47,282 bases of DNA from an uncultured Pseudomonadota bacterium (GCA_913061055.1 CAJXVA010000013.1:1-47282); one strand, 5' to 3'; shown: positions 8,054 to 17,651, counted from the first letter of the stretch. Notes: generated from the sequence alone by a model not told the origin. Made by a program: numbers and translations.

Positions 8054-9457
8054 ATGCGAGCCGCTGCGGTCCTCCTGGTTCTGGGCGTCGGTTGTGCGCG
8101 ATCTTTCGAGAGCTTGCCTCCGCCGCCGGCCCCGCTCGAGGCGCCCGTGACGGAGGCTACCCCGACGGACACCACGGTGGTGTCGCAGGGGCCGGCGGAG
8201 GTCGACACGATGTTGGCGGCGATCGATGCGCCCAGGATGGCCGAGAGCATCGAGATGCTGGTGGGGTTCGGGACGCGGCACACGCTGTCGGCAACGGACG
8301 ATCCTGCGCGGGGCATCGGGGCGGCTCGTGAAGGCATCGCAGCGCGGTTGCGCACCTCCTCTCGACTCGAGGTCACCATGGACCGCCACCGCATCGAGGC
8401 CGACGGACGGCGGGTGGATGTGCCGACCGATGTGGTGAACGTGGTCGCAACCCTCCGGGGGGCGATGCCCGAAGCTGCGGGCCGGCGTTACTACGTGATT
8501 GGGCACTACGATTCGCGGGTGACGGATCCGATGAACCGCACCGCCGACGCGCCGGGCGCAAACGACGATGCGTCGGGGACCGCGGTGGTGCTGGAGCTGG
8601 CTCGGGTGATGTCGCAGCACGAGTACGACGCCACGATTGTGTTCATGGCGACCGCCGGCGAGGAGCAGGGGTTGCTGGGCGCACGGGCTCATGCGCAGGC
8701 TGCGAAGGAGAAGGGCATCGATGTGCGTGCCGTGTTGTCCAACGACATCGTCGGGGACCCCAGTGGTCCCAGTGGTGCGAACCATGACGGCGAGGTTCGG
8801 GTGTTTTCGATCGCGCTGGAGAATCCGTTGAGCGAGACGGACCTGGCGCAGCTGCGGACGCTTGCGGGCACGCATGATGGCGCGAGTCGGCAGCTTGCGC
8901 GTTTCGTGCATTCGGTGGGGGTGAAGCACGCGCTTCCGGTGCAGGCGAAGCTGGTGTTTCGGCGGGACAGGTTCCTGCGCGGCGGAGACCACACGGCGTT
9001 CAACGAGGCTGGGTTTGCGGCGGTGCGATTCACCGAGGTCGAGGAAAACTATGACCGGCAGCACCAGGATGTACGGACAGAGGCCGGGCACTCATACGGC
9101 GACCTGGCCGAGCATGTGGACGCGGAGTACTTGGCTGGCGTCGCTCGGCTCAACGCTGCTGCGTTGGCTCATCTGGCGAACGCACCTTCGATGCCCGGGA
9201 ATGCGCGAATCGACGCGACCGGCCTGAGTCACGACACGACGCTGCGCTGGGATGCGAGTCCGGAACCGGATGTTGCTGGGTATGAACTCGTTTGGCGCGA
9301 GACGACCGCGGCGGTGTGGACCGGCGTCAAGGATGTGGGCGTGGCGCTCGAGGTGACCGTGCCGGTGTCCAAAGACAATTTGTTCTTCGGGGTGCGGGCC
9401 TATGACCGCGAGGGGTACCGCAGCCCGGTCCGGTTCATGAGCGTGGAACGAAGATAG
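8054..9457 (+). CDS. M28-family metallopeptidase lipoprotein
   Basis: 467 residues from ATG 8054, with lipobox GVGC (Cys14). The M28 zinc site is readable: HYDS (His151), GANDDASG (bridging Asp171), AGEEQGLLGA (catalytic Glu203/ligand Glu204), NDIVGD (Asp231) and the last ligand in GGDHTAFNE (about 311-314). All expected ligands are present. After the catalytic domain a fibronectin type III-like domain occupies about 375-467, including the segment DATGLSHDTTLRWD. M28 enzymes are aminopeptidases or carboxypeptidases using two zinc ions. It sits 13 bp downstream of the EEP lipoprotein, consistent with an operon. It faces the kinase gene tail to tail. Confidence 0.92.
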   Translation: MRAAAVLLVLGVGCARSFESLPPPPAPLEAPVTEATPTDTTVVSQGPAEVDTMLAAIDAPRMAESIEMLVGFGTRHTLSATDDPARGIGAAREGIAARLRTSSRLEVTMDRHRIEADGRRVDVPTDVVNVVATLRGAMPEAAGRRYYVIGHYDSRVTDPMNRTADAPGANDDASGTAVVLELARVMSQHEYDATIVFMATAGEEQGLLGARAHAQAAKEKGIDVRAVLSNDIVGDPSGPSGANHDGEVRVFSIALENPLSETDLAQLRTLAGTHDGASRQLARFVHSVGVKHALPVQAKLVFRRDRFLRGGDHTAFNEAGFAAVRFTEVEENYDRQHQDVRTEAGHSYGDLAEHVDAEYLAGVARLNAAALAHLANAPSMPGNARIDATGLSHDTTLRWDASPEPDVAGYELVWRETTAAVWTGVKDVGVALEVTVPVSKDNLFFGVRAYDREGYRSPVRFMSVERR

Positions 9458-9480
9458 GGGAGAGCGGCGATGCGGCCCGC

Positions 9481-12400
9481 CTACTTCGTAGGCAGGTCGT
9501 TGTCCTTCCGCCACGTGTTTGCGGCCTCCAGCTGACGGCTTGCCTTGGCGGTCACGAACCGCTCGCACGCCAAGTCCGCCAACATGACAGCCTCTTCTCG
9601 TTCACCCTCCGCCCACAGCGCTTGGGCCAGGAGCATCTCGGTTTCTCCGCGTGCCTCCCCCTGCATCTCCTTGGCTTCGTGAATCTCGAGCGCACGACGC
9701 AACGGAACGATGGCCTCGCGAGGTCGGTCGTCGGCTTTGAGGGCGAGGCCGAGCGAACGCAGCGTCAGTGCCAGGTCGGGGTGGTCGGTGCCGACGACCA
9801 CCGTCTGGATCTCAGAGGCCTCCTCCAAGAGCCTGATGGCACGACGGGGCTTGTCGAGTTTGACGTGAACCAGAGCCTGGTTGCTCAGCGCGATGACGAC
9901 CAACGGGTGCTGGTCTCCCAGGCCGGCGCGAAAGATCCGCTCGGACTCCTCGTGCAGCGCGAGAGCCTCATCGAGCCTGTCTTGCAGGTCATAGATGTTG
10001 GCGAGGCTCACCAGAGTCGCTCCGCGGTCGACATGGTCGGGGCCGAGCGCTCGAGACTGGATCGCTTCGGCGCGCTGAGCGACCTTGAGGGCTTCGTCGA
10101 TCCGGTCCAGTCGCCGAAGGGTGGCGGCAAGCGAGTTGAGGACGGAGGCCACCATCGGATGGTCCGGCCCACGATGCTCCTCCATCACCGAAGCCGACCG
10201 CTCGAAGTTCTCGAGCGCCGCGCCGAGGTCACCCTGCATGAACTGAAGCCTGCCCAGGTTGTGGTGCAATCCGGCCAGCGGCTCAGCGTCGGGTCCCTGC
10301 GCGCCCACGAAAATGGACTTCGCGCGCTCGTAGCCGGTGACCGCGTCGTCGAACTCGCCGCTGAGTTGGTCCACGTTGGCCAATCGCAGCAGTGAGTCCG
10401 CAATCGCGGGGTGGTTGGGCCCGAACTCCGCCTCCCGGATCTCAAAGGCACGCTCGTGAAGAGACCGAGCCTTCGGGTAGTTGCCGCGGTCTGAGTAGAG
10501 CACCCCGATGTCGTCGGTCGTGGCCGCAACCCGCAGTTGCGCGCCCAGCTCGTCCGCGCGCTCGAGCGCCTTGTTGTAGTAGGCCTCCGCGCTGTCGAGG
10601 TCTCCGGTTCTGTGGTGCACGCTGCCCAGCGCGCTCCACAGTCGCATGCGGTCTCCGCCATTCGCTCCGAGGGCTGCCTCGGCGTGGCGGACCCACTCCA
10701 TCGCTTCGTCGAAACGCCCAAGCCTTTCACCGACGATGGTGACGAGTTCCGTGGCGGATTCTGCGGCGATCTCGTTGGCTCCGGCCTGCGTTGCTCCGAA
10801 GAACGCTCTTCGAAGTTGTGCCTCCGCCTCGTCGAAGTTCCCCGCCTGGTCCTCGAGCCGCCCCAGCGCGAGCGCGGCCTCGAGATGCACCGGCTCGTAG
10901 TCGACGAGCTCGGCATCGACCAAAGTCTCCCGCATCGCCGCGAGTGCACCGCGAGGGTCGCCCAGCGCGGCGGCGGACTTCGCCTGCACGATCTGGGTCC
11001 GGATGTCGTCAACCTTCGCTTGGACCTCTGGCGCGGCAGGGGGTGCAACGGCCGCAGTGACGTACTCCAGGTCGGTGCACGAGGAGACCGAGGGCAGAGC
11101 CCGGGCGGCTTCGAGCGCACCTCCGACGGCGGCTGCCGAAGGTGCGTCTTGGAGCGCCCCGGTCAACGACTCCAGAGCTCGCCGGCGATGCGCGAGGCAA
11201 TCCATCTGGGCCGTCATCAGAGCCTGCGACCGCTCCTGGCGGACCTGCGTTGCGGCACAGGCTTCATGGTGTGCTTCGGCCCACGCATCCGCATACACGT
11301 CGAGTTCGCTCTCGAGCTTGCCCCATACATCCGCGGCGAAGGGTAGGGCACTGGACTCGAACGTCTGGGTGACGGCGGCCTTGGTCCGTGGACCCCACGC
11401 GTCATCGATCCGCTCGGCTCCGCCGGAGCACGTGGCCTCCTGCTCCCCCGTTGACGCGAGCCATGCAACAGCGGCCACGCACATCGCCGCCGCCCCGCCA
11501 CCGAGCCAGAGCGCACGGGTGCGGCTGCTTCGTGTCCCCGCGCGTAGGCATTCGAGCAGCGCACGCATGGACGGCCAGCGTTGCTCGGGGTCGACAGCCA
11601 AGCCGCGGTCGATGGCCTGCTGGAGCCATCGCGGGACGTCCGTGTTGACGGGCGGTTCGCGGCGGCGGCCAAGCGTCACCGCCGCGCCGATCGTGGCGTA
11701 GGTGTCGCCTTCGTACGGACGTTGCCCGAACAATGCCTCCCAGGCGGTCACGCAAAAGCTGAACTGGTCGGCCTTGGGCTCCAGTGGCTTCAGCTTGAAC
11801 TGCTCGGGTGCCATGTACGCGGGCGTCCCGGACACCCGCGTTGCAACCGAGGATTCGACGTCCACCGCCTCGACCCCTGGAGCGTCGTCGGCCACCGGCA
11901 GGGTGCCGGCCAGACTTTCGGCGCTGGCCGGGCGGGCAAGACCAAAATCGAGGACCCGTGCGCGACCGTCGTCCCCGACGAGGACGTTGTCGGGCTTGAA
12001 GTCGCGATGGACCAGACCCGCGGCGTGTGCGGCCGCAAGACCCTCTCCGGCCAGGCTCAGCATCTCGAGGGTCTCTCGCCACGTCCGAGGCTTCGCCGAC
12101 AGCCAACTGGAGAGCGTCATACCCTTGACCAGCTCCATCGCGATGAAGACCTCGTTGTCGTGTTGCCCAACGTCGTTGACGACGATCACGTTGGGATGGT
12201 TGAGACGGGCGATCGCTTGGGCTTCTCGCAGCACACGGGCAGTCGCGTCGGCACGCCCTGGCCGATGGTCGACTCGCACGAGTTTGAGGGCAATGTCGCG
12301 GCCGAGCTCGGGGTCATGGGCCGCGTAGACGACCCCCATGCTGCCCATGCCGATCCGTCTCGAGATGATGTAGCGGCCCACGAGGCTTCCAGGCTCCTGC

Positions 12401-12510
12401 TCGCGGACCTCACCGCGGTGGCGGTCCTCCGCCACCTCCCCGCCGCCGGTGGCTGCGATCGTCTCGTCGACTCCCGAAGCCGATGCGTACGAACCGCTCC
12501 CCATCCCCAT
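9481..12510 (-). CDS. membrane serine/threonine protein kinase with C-terminal TPR domain
   Basis: 1009 residues. The Hanks-type kinase domain (about 47-325) has every key element: glycine loop GMGSMG (54-59), Lys76 in IALK, catalytic loop HRDFKPDN (168-175), DFG (188-190) and APE (234-236). A single transmembrane helix lies at about 333-352 (ALWLGGGAAAMCVAAVAWLA), after which about 650 residues should lie outside the cytoplasmic membrane. The outer part has a Cys-containing segment (about 355-490) and then a long run of TPR repeats of the kinesin-light-chain style, with repeated 'GPDHP..A..L..LA' units up to about 980. Kinase-TM-TPR receptors are abundant in myxobacteria; the ligand is unknown. 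Confidence 0.93.
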   Translation of the reverse strand: MGMGSGSYASASGVDETIAATGGGEVAEDRHRGEVREQEPGSLVGRYIISRRIGMGSMGVVYAAHDPELGRDIALKLVRVDHRPGRADATARVLREAQAIARLNHPNVIVVNDVGQHDNEVFIAMELVKGMTLSSWLSAKPRTWRETLEMLSLAGEGLAAAHAAGLVHRDFKPDNVLVGDDGRARVLDFGLARPASAESLAGTLPVADDAPGVEAVDVESSVATRVSGTPAYMAPEQFKLKPLEPKADQFSFCVTAWEALFGQRPYEGDTYATIGAAVTLGRRREPPVNTDVPRWLQQAIDRGLAVDPEQRWPSMRALLECLRAGTRSSRTRALWLGGGAAAMCVAAVAWLASTGEQEATCSGGAERIDDAWGPRTKAAVTQTFESSALPFAADVWGKLESELDVYADAWAEAHHEACAATQVRQERSQALMTAQMDCLAHRRRALESLTGALQDAPSAAAVGGALEAARALPSVSSCTDLEYVTAAVAPPAAPEVQAKVDDIRTQIVQAKSAAALGDPRGALAAMRETLVDAELVDYEPVHLEAALALGRLEDQAGNFDEAEAQLRRAFFGATQAGANEIAAESATELVTIVGERLGRFDEAMEWVRHAEAALGANGGDRMRLWSALGSVHHRTGDLDSAEAYYNKALERADELGAQLRVAATTDDIGVLYSDRGNYPKARSLHERAFEIREAEFGPNHPAIADSLLRLANVDQLSGEFDDAVTGYERAKSIFVGAQGPDAEPLAGLHHNLGRLQFMQGDLGAALENFERSASVMEEHRGPDHPMVASVLNSLAATLRRLDRIDEALKVAQRAEAIQSRALGPDHVDRGATLVSLANIYDLQDRLDEALALHEESERIFRAGLGDQHPLVVIALSNQALVHVKLDKPRRAIRLLEEASEIQTVVVGTDHPDLALTLRSLGLALKADDRPREAIVPLRRALEIHEAKEMQGEARGETEMLLAQALWAEGEREEAVMLADLACERFVTAKASRQLEAANTWRKDNDLPTK

Positions 12511-12613
12511 TCAGCTTCACCGCCGCACGGTCGGCGGTCAAGCGGAGCCGCGCCGACAGAGGTGGCATCCGAAGGCAGTTCTGGGGATCCGGGAAGCGCG
12601 ATTTCGGTTCGTT

Positions 12614-12643
12614 CCTCCGCGAGGGGGTCGCCCTCGCGGGAGG
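12614..12643 (-). terminator. hairpin terminator candidate for the DUF2330 gene
   Basis: The arms cctccgcgaggg (12614-12625) and ccctcgcgggagg (12631-12643) pair over 12 bp with one bulged base and a 5-base loop. The hairpin starts about 20 bases beyond the stop of the minus-strand DUF2330 gene, the expected place for a terminator. There is no following T-run on that strand. The rest of the gap up to the kinase start holds nothing else recognisable. Confidence 0.4.
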
Positions 12644-12662
12644 ATTCGTTGCGCCCCTCGAA

Positions 12663-14705
12663 CTAGCGCCGGCGACGACGCAGACGGAACGTGCCGAACA
12701 GCAACAGCGAGAGCAGGCCCGAGCCGATTCCGCCCGCGGACCCGGTGCTGCTGCAGCCACCGCCGACGCCCGGCTGGGGACCGTCGTCGACCGCGGTTGC
12801 GGTCTCGCCGTAGACTTCCTCGCACGTGGGGGGATCGGGGATCTCGAAACGCTCCTCTGCGGGCGTCGAGCTCTCACACATCACCCCGTGGATACCGGTG
12901 TTGTTCGCCTCGACCAGCCAGCCACTGTCGCCGCACGTCGGTGGTGCTGGCGCGCAGACCTCGAGGTCCACAAGCGGTCCGGTGTAGTTGCGGGCTCCGG
13001 CGTCGCCCACCGCTTTGGTGTCGCCCTCGCACGTGACCGCGGCGAGGGTTTCGTCGAACAACGCAGAGTTCCCCGTGCCGCAGTCGCAGGTCGGAAAGCC
13101 ACCCAATGCGACGCAGTCGCCGGAGCCGCAGTCGAACCCATCGCAAACATCCGGGAGGTCGGTCGTGAGACCGAGATCGACGGTCCCGACTTCGGGCACG
13201 CAGGTGACCGATTTCGCGCCGTCATAGTCGGTGAAGCTCTTCGCGACGAATCCATCGTTGCAGTCGCAGCCGGCCTTGCCAGACGAGCCAACAACACACG
13301 AGCCTTCACCGCAGTACATCGCGGTGCACTCCTGCTGAAGCAGGTTCTCGGCGTACGCGGCCTGATCGATCACGTCCGGGTCGCAGCCCAGGAGCGAGTA
13401 CTCGAGTCCCTCGAGTCGCAACGCGCCTTGAACCTCTTCCCGCACGCCGACGCCTTCGAACATCGGGTCAAACGTCATCTCCTCGGGAGACAGGCGCGTG
13501 GTGAGGCGCGTCAGCACGGAGTAGTCGTCTGCGAGCCGGTTGGTAAACTCGATGCTCTCGAGCAGGCCGTCGATCTGCGCGCAGTCGCCCCCGTCCCACT
13601 CGGAGTCCGGGCATTGGCATTGGGCATCGTCGGCGATCCCGCACCAGTCGCTGCTTCCGCAGCATCCGCTTTCGTCGGAGAAGCCCGGGCGGACCGGAGT
13701 TCCTTCGTACTCCATCACGAACGCGTCACCGCCGGCCTCGTCGATCGAAGCCGCGAGGACCATCGGGTAGTTGTTGCGTCCCGACGGATCGCTCGCGATC
13801 CGAGCGGCATCGAGTTGTGCGAGCGGGTGGTCTACGGGTGCGTACGACTCGTCCGCGTAGATGAACGCGGAGACGGTCATGTGCGGCTCGGCTGCGACGG
13901 CGGTGAGTTGCAGCGGAATCATCGGCTGCGTCCCGGCGTAGGTGATCTTCAGCGGCTTGATCGAGTCGACCCCGGCGCCGGCGACCAGCTTGGCAGCGAC
14001 AAACACCATGCCGCCGTCGATGTAGGGCTGCATGTACGGGGTCATCGTCTCGTTGACGATGAATCCGTTCTCCTGCAGCCAGTCGACGGCGAGCGCAGCG
14101 TCGTCCGCACTGAATGTGACGGTCTCGTAGTCCCCGACCGTTTGCATGTCGATGACGTCGACGCCACCGGGGGGCTCGCCGGTCCCTTCTCCGTCGCCAC
14201 CGGTGCCGCCCGGATCAGCGCCGGTCGTGCCTCCGTCGTTCCAGGTGTCGCTTGTCTCACCGGGTAGCTCGCATTCCGGAGCTGGGTGGTACTCGCAGGT
14301 GAACTCGGGGACCGGGCACAGGGATTCGTACCCGGCGTAGGCGATGGGCGACGTGCCCTCGTCGACCATGCCGAACGCGATGGTGTGGGAGATCTCGAGC
14401 TCGGGTACGTTCGGGACTGGGACGATCCAGGCGAACTGCTCGGGGTCACCCGCGTACCGAATCTGGACGTGGGCGCTGACCGTCTCTTCGCCGACCTCAA
14501 AGATGATCTGCTCGGCCTGCTGGTTGACCGCGAAGTTGTTGGTGTCGAGCGCGACCGGATCTGGAGGGGAGAGGCAGCCACACGCCTCGGCGCGAGACGG
14601 CATGAGGGTGGCGGTGGAGAAAACGAGGGCCGCAACGGAGAGTGCACAGACACCCGTCGCGGTCCCAGCCATGGTCGTGGAACGACGCAACAATCTAAGA
14701 TTCAT
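12663..14705 (-). CDS. DUF2330 protein with EGF-like segments and MYXO-CTERM-like tail
   Basis: 680 residues. A signal peptide (about 12-41, ending SRAEA) is followed by CGCLSPP and then a DUF2330-type domain (about 45-440) with FAWIVPVPNVPELEIS and QIRYAGDPEQ strands. Its middle holds a Gly/Thr-rich insert (about 155-180). Two EGF-like cysteine clusters lie at about 475-585. The last 35 residues have the MYXO-CTERM architecture: GGGCS, a hydrophobic helix (GIGSGLLSLLLFGTF) and a terminal arginine run. Known MYXO-CTERM proteins are cut by myxosortase and attached to the outer surface. The function of DUF2330 is unknown. ATG at 14705 is used; Met12 is an alternative start. Confidence 0.88.
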   Translation of the reverse strand: MNLRLLRRSTTMAGTATGVCALSVAALVFSTATLMPSRAEACGCLSPPDPVALDTNNFAVNQQAEQIIFEVGEETVSAHVQIRYAGDPEQFAWIVPVPNVPELEISHTIAFGMVDEGTSPIAYAGYESLCPVPEFTCEYHPAPECELPGETSDTWNDGGTTGADPGGTGGDGEGTGEPPGGVDVIDMQTVGDYETVTFSADDAALAVDWLQENGFIVNETMTPYMQPYIDGGMVFVAAKLVAGAGVDSIKPLKITYAGTQPMIPLQLTAVAAEPHMTVSAFIYADESYAPVDHPLAQLDAARIASDPSGRNNYPMVLAASIDEAGGDAFVMEYEGTPVRPGFSDESGCCGSSDWCGIADDAQCQCPDSEWDGGDCAQIDGLLESIEFTNRLADDYSVLTRLTTRLSPEEMTFDPMFEGVGVREEVQGALRLEGLEYSLLGCDPDVIDQAAYAENLLQQECTAMYCGEGSCVVGSSGKAGCDCNDGFVAKSFTDYDGAKSVTCVPEVGTVDLGLTTDLPDVCDGFDCGSGDCVALGGFPTCDCGTGNSALFDETLAAVTCEGDTKAVGDAGARNYTGPLVDLEVCAPAPPTCGDSGWLVEANNTGIHGVMCESSTPAEERFEIPDPPTCEEVYGETATAVDDGPQPGVGGGCSSTGSAGGIGSGLLSLLLFGTFRLRRRRR

Positions 14706-14720
14706 CGGTTTTTATCCAAA

Positions 14721-14739
14721 GCCCCCGGTCGAAGGGGGC
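14721..14739 (-). promoter_or_regulatory. GC-rich hairpin in the leader of the DUF2330 gene
   Basis: Arms gccccc (14721-14726) and gggggc (14734-14739) enclose a 7-base loop, 15-34 nt upstream of the DUF2330 start codon. In the mRNA it would sit just ahead of the ribosome binding region. It may be a leader structure; no regulator can be named. The rest of 14706-14981 shows only a TATAGT box (about 14965-14970) close to the next gene. Confidence 0.25.
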
Positions 14740-14981
14740 GATTCAAAGCAAGGTAGACGACGCCCAAACACGCCGAGAAAGCAGCCTAACACACCGTGGG
14801 ACCACTGGCAGGCCACTTCTGCCATGACAAGACTGTCACAGTGGGGGCCGGCAGCCGCGTCGGTCGTGCCACTGCCGGAGACCAGCCAGCGCGCCGGTTG
14901 ACCCCCCTGTGGCGCCACCCTCGCCGGCACTTCGTGTCGCGGGGAACAGAGTCGTGGGCGCCGATGTATAGTTGAGCGACG

Positions 14982-15224
14982 ATGCTGTTGACCGTGCTGT
15001 TCTCCATTGCCGCTGCGGGCGGAGCCTATGCCGTCGCCAAGAAGAAGCGGACGAACACCGGTTCCGCTGCGGCCGTGGGAATCGCCGCTGGCGCGGGGAC
15101 CGGTGCCGCGATTACGGTGTTCGCCGCAACCTGGCCTCTGCTGTTCTTGTTCGGCTTCCCTGCCGCCGCCGTCTACTACTACGGCAAGGCGAAGGGCCAA
15201 AAGGCCATCGGCCCCGGACGCTGA
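14982..15224 (+). CDS. small two-helix membrane protein
   Basis: 80 residues from ATG 14982. It contains two hydrophobic segments, about 1-19 (MLLTVLFSIAAAGGAYAVA) and about 28-66 (a Gly/Ala-rich helix followed by WPLLFLFGFPAAAVYYY), separated by a basic loop KKKRTNTG. The short basic C-terminus suggests an inner-membrane protein with both ends in the cytoplasm. I recognise no family. It lies between divergent and convergent neighbours, so it is probably a single-gene transcript. A TATAGT box ends 11 bases upstream of the start, giving a very short leader if it is the -10 element. Confidence 0.7.
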   Translation: MLLTVLFSIAAAGGAYAVAKKKRTNTGSAAAVGIAAGAGTGAAITVFAATWPLLFLFGFPAAAVYYYGKAKGQKAIGPGR

Positions 15225-15225
15225 G

Positions 15226-16203
15226 TCAGCCTCTCCAGCTCCACAGGTCCGAGCTCCACGCCAGCGTACGGGCGCCGGTGTCGAGTTCGAAGACCTCGAC
15301 CGTGACGCCGTGCGTCTCTGCGGTGAAGACCGCGAGCCCACGCGCGTTCGACTTGGACATCACGCCTGGCTTGGCAGGCGGGTCTTCGAGCACGACCATC
15401 TGCACGACCATGTAGCCGAGTCCGCCCAGCACCTTGCGGTCGGCGGCACAGACCTCGGTCACCCAGCGCTCCTTGCCATCACTGGCCACAGCGCGCAGCG
15501 GGAAACGGAACCCGCCCGCACCGGGCTCGAACATCGCGACGTACAGGGTGGTCCCGGCCCGCGCTCGGGTCACTTCGATCGCGGTCCCACGGTGGCTCGG
15601 GACCGGGCCCAGCTCGACCCGTCCGCTCGAGAGGTCATACGCCAGCATGCCGTCCGACTCGACGAGCGGTGAGGTCCCCCGAATGAGGACGCCGCCGGGA
15701 CCTCGACTGAGTTTGCCCCGTCGGTCCCCGTATCCGTCCTGGGCCATCTGCAGGTCGTACCCGGTCGCGATGCCTTCGCCGCCTCGCGCAGACTTGAGCG
15801 TGTCCACCCACCAGCGAGGCGGGGCCATCCCAAGCGCTGCGGTGAAACGCGGGAGCATCTCGTCGACACCCGCGGGCTCGATCGTCCCCCGATTGTCGAA
15901 CGCTCGACCGCGCTCCCACGCCGCGAGCAGGGATGCGCTCAGTGCAGCATCGTCCGGGGAGAGAGCACCGATGGCGCTCGCACCTCGCTGCATCAGGGCT
16001 GGGCCGTCACACCGGAGCGCTTCGGCTTCGACCTGCGCCGCGTCGGTATCTGCCGAGGGCGCGTCGTCGGGTGCGGACTTCGGCATCGTCGTCGGTTTGG
16101 CGGCGATCGGATCCGGTGCCGCTTCTGCAGCAACGGCGTCCGGCGATGGCTCCGTCGTTGCGCAAGCGCAGGCGAGGGTGAGCAGCACACTGCAACGCTT
16201 CAC
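15226..16203 (-). CDS. hypothetical lipoprotein
   Basis: About 325 residues from GTG 16203; ATG 16227 is in frame, but the signal peptide is better placed from the GTG. The lipobox region reads LTLACAC, giving a lipid-anchored protein. A Pro/Ala/Asp-rich linker follows (to about 65). The main domain contains one early cysteine, a WWVDTLKSARGG segment, then strands such as GGVLIRGTSPLV, VELGPVPSHRG and TTLYVAMFEPGAGG, and near the end GYMVVQMVVLEDPPA. I recognise no family. It follows the copper monooxygenase-like gene after 35 bp on the same strand, so co-transcription is likely. Its stop lies one base from that of the small membrane protein gene. Confidence 0.75.
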   Translation of the reverse strand: MKRCSVLLTLACACATTEPSPDAVAAEAAPDPIAAKPTTMPKSAPDDAPSADTDAAQVEAEALRCDGPALMQRGASAIGALSPDDAALSASLLAAWERGRAFDNRGTIEPAGVDEMLPRFTAALGMAPPRWWVDTLKSARGGEGIATGYDLQMAQDGYGDRRGKLSRGPGGVLIRGTSPLVESDGMLAYDLSSGRVELGPVPSHRGTAIEVTRARAGTTLYVAMFEPGAGGFRFPLRAVASDGKERWVTEVCAADRKVLGGLGYMVVQMVVLEDPPAKPGVMSKSNARGLAVFTAETHGVTVEVFELDTGARTLAWSSDLWSWRG

Positions 16204-16238
16204 CCCACGACGGTAGCACCGGCTCATTCCGTGGCTCT

Positions 16239-17651
16239 TCAGTCGCTTTCCGTGAAGAAGAACCCGACGAGGCACATCTCGTCCTGCGTGCCGAAGCCAG
16301 CCTGAAGCGGCTGGGTCTCGTTGCTGGTGTCGAAGTCGCATTCGACGTGCAGACTGTCGGCGTCGCTGACCGTCACGGGCTCGGTGTAGAAGTACGTCCG
16401 CTGCCAGTTGTAGTCGTAACGATCCACGTCGGCCGCACACTCCATGCCGTCTGCGCGCTCGATCTCGATGGCCATCTTGCGGCCGTGATCGTGCATGTGG
16501 GGCAGGACGCCAAGCACGTCGATCGACTCGAACTCGTACCCATCAAACGCGAACATGTCGCGGAACGTCGCGTTCCAGCTGTACTTCACGCTGTCCATGC
16601 CCGGCTCGAGCGTGTCGCCGCCGCCGCCGAAGGAGCCGAAGAGGAACGGATCCCACAGCACCTGGAAGCCTTCTTTCTCGACCTCGTCGGCCCACTTCAG
16701 GCGCACCTTCGATGCATCGATGCCGCCGCCCTCGTCCAGCAGGTTGTAGTGCATCTGTACGACCATCAGGTCGCCCGGTGCGAAGCGAACGCCGACCCCT
16801 TCGGGGTAGTTGAGCGCGCCTTGGCCCGGAGCCCAGGTCACGGGCACACCCTGCGGAAGGATGCCGTTGCCCGCCGCGCCGTAGCAGGGCCACCCCGGCT
16901 TGTCGTCCAGGCCTTCGAGCACGGCGATCGCGTCGGTGTTGTTCAGGAACTCCGGGTTCACGCGGAAGCCCAGCACGTGGTGCACGAGCTCCTCGTTGTC
17001 GGGGAGCACGTCGTAGCCGACGAGATAGCGGTCTTGCTCCAGCCCAAGCTCGATCGGGAAGCAACGGTAGTCGTCGAGCGCGAAGCCGAGGTCTTCTTGG
17101 GTCCCCGGCTCGTACTCGGGAATGGTGACGAGTTCGGTCTCGCCCTCGAGTGTGGGGAGTGTGGGGGTCTCGGGGGCCTCGAGTGTGTCGTCGCCCGCCG
17201 CCATCCCGCCATCGACCCACGCGGAGATGGTCGCGATCTCTTCCTCTGTCAGCCAGCTCGGCTCGTCGAAGTCTTGGCAGCTACCGTCGGCACGGACCCC
17301 ATACGGCGGCATCGTTCGGCCCTCGACCACGACCTTGATCGCGGGGGCGAGACCGGCGACCTCGTCGTACGTGTCGAGTCGGAACGGCGCGATCGAGCCG
17401 TCGGTGTGGCAAGAGACGCAGTGCTGTGCGAGCAGCGGGCGCACGTCTTCGTAGTAGCTGACCTCGGCTGCGACGCCGCCCGAGCTTTCGCCAGCGGTGC
17501 CCGAGCTCTCGCCGCCCTCCGAGCCTTCGGCGCCCGTGGTGGCGGAAGCGTCGGTTTCGCCTTCGGCCGCCGGGGCGGGTTCATCGACTCCGCAACCAAC
17601 GGGCAGTGCGAGGGAGAGGAGCAAGCAAGTGGAGTAGGCGCGAACGGTCAT
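16239..17651 (-). CDS. copper type II ascorbate-dependent monooxygenase-like lipoprotein with cytochrome-c haem motif
   Basis: 470 residues from ATG 17651. Lipobox PVGC (Cys20) is followed by a Gly/Ser/Glu linker (21-62). A cytochrome-c-like domain follows with CVSCH (78-82) and a candidate distal Met in GRTMPPYG. The second part matches the peptidylglycine-hydroxylating/dopamine-beta monooxygenase fold: HHVLGF (two CuA histidines), QMHYNL (third CuA His), HMHDHG (CuB histidines) and a late DEMCLVGFF (CuB Met). All six copper ligands are thus visible. Such proteins hydroxylate C-H bonds with two copper ions; the haem domain could deliver electrons in place of ascorbate. The substrate is unknown. 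Longer in-frame upstream sequence belongs to the antisense of the pirin region and is not coding. Confidence 0.85.
   Translation of the reverse strand: MTVRAYSTCLLLSLALPVGCGVDEPAPAAEGETDASATTGAEGSEGGESSGTAGESSGGVAAEVSYYEDVRPLLAQHCVSCHTDGSIAPFRLDTYDEVAGLAPAIKVVVEGRTMPPYGVRADGSCQDFDEPSWLTEEEIATISAWVDGGMAAGDDTLEAPETPTLPTLEGETELVTIPEYEPGTQEDLGFALDDYRCFPIELGLEQDRYLVGYDVLPDNEELVHHVLGFRVNPEFLNNTDAIAVLEGLDDKPGWPCYGAAGNGILPQGVPVTWAPGQGALNYPEGVGVRFAPGDLMVVQMHYNLLDEGGGIDASKVRLKWADEVEKEGFQVLWDPFLFGSFGGGGDTLEPGMDSVKYSWNATFRDMFAFDGYEFESIDVLGVLPHMHDHGRKMAIEIERADGMECAADVDRYDYNWQRTYFYTEPVTVSDADSLHVECDFDTSNETQPLQAGFGTQDEMCLVGFFFTESD

Noticed and set aside
9479..9493. Hairpin gcctac-ttc-gtaggc at the end of the kinase gene
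   Set aside because: It overlaps the last codons and stop of the kinase gene, has only 6 bp and no T-run; too weak to call a terminator.
12483..14267. 594-codon plus-strand open frame opposite the DUF2330 gene
   Set aside because: The minus-strand product has a signal peptide, DUF2330 strands and a MYXO-CTERM tail; the plus-strand translation has none of these.
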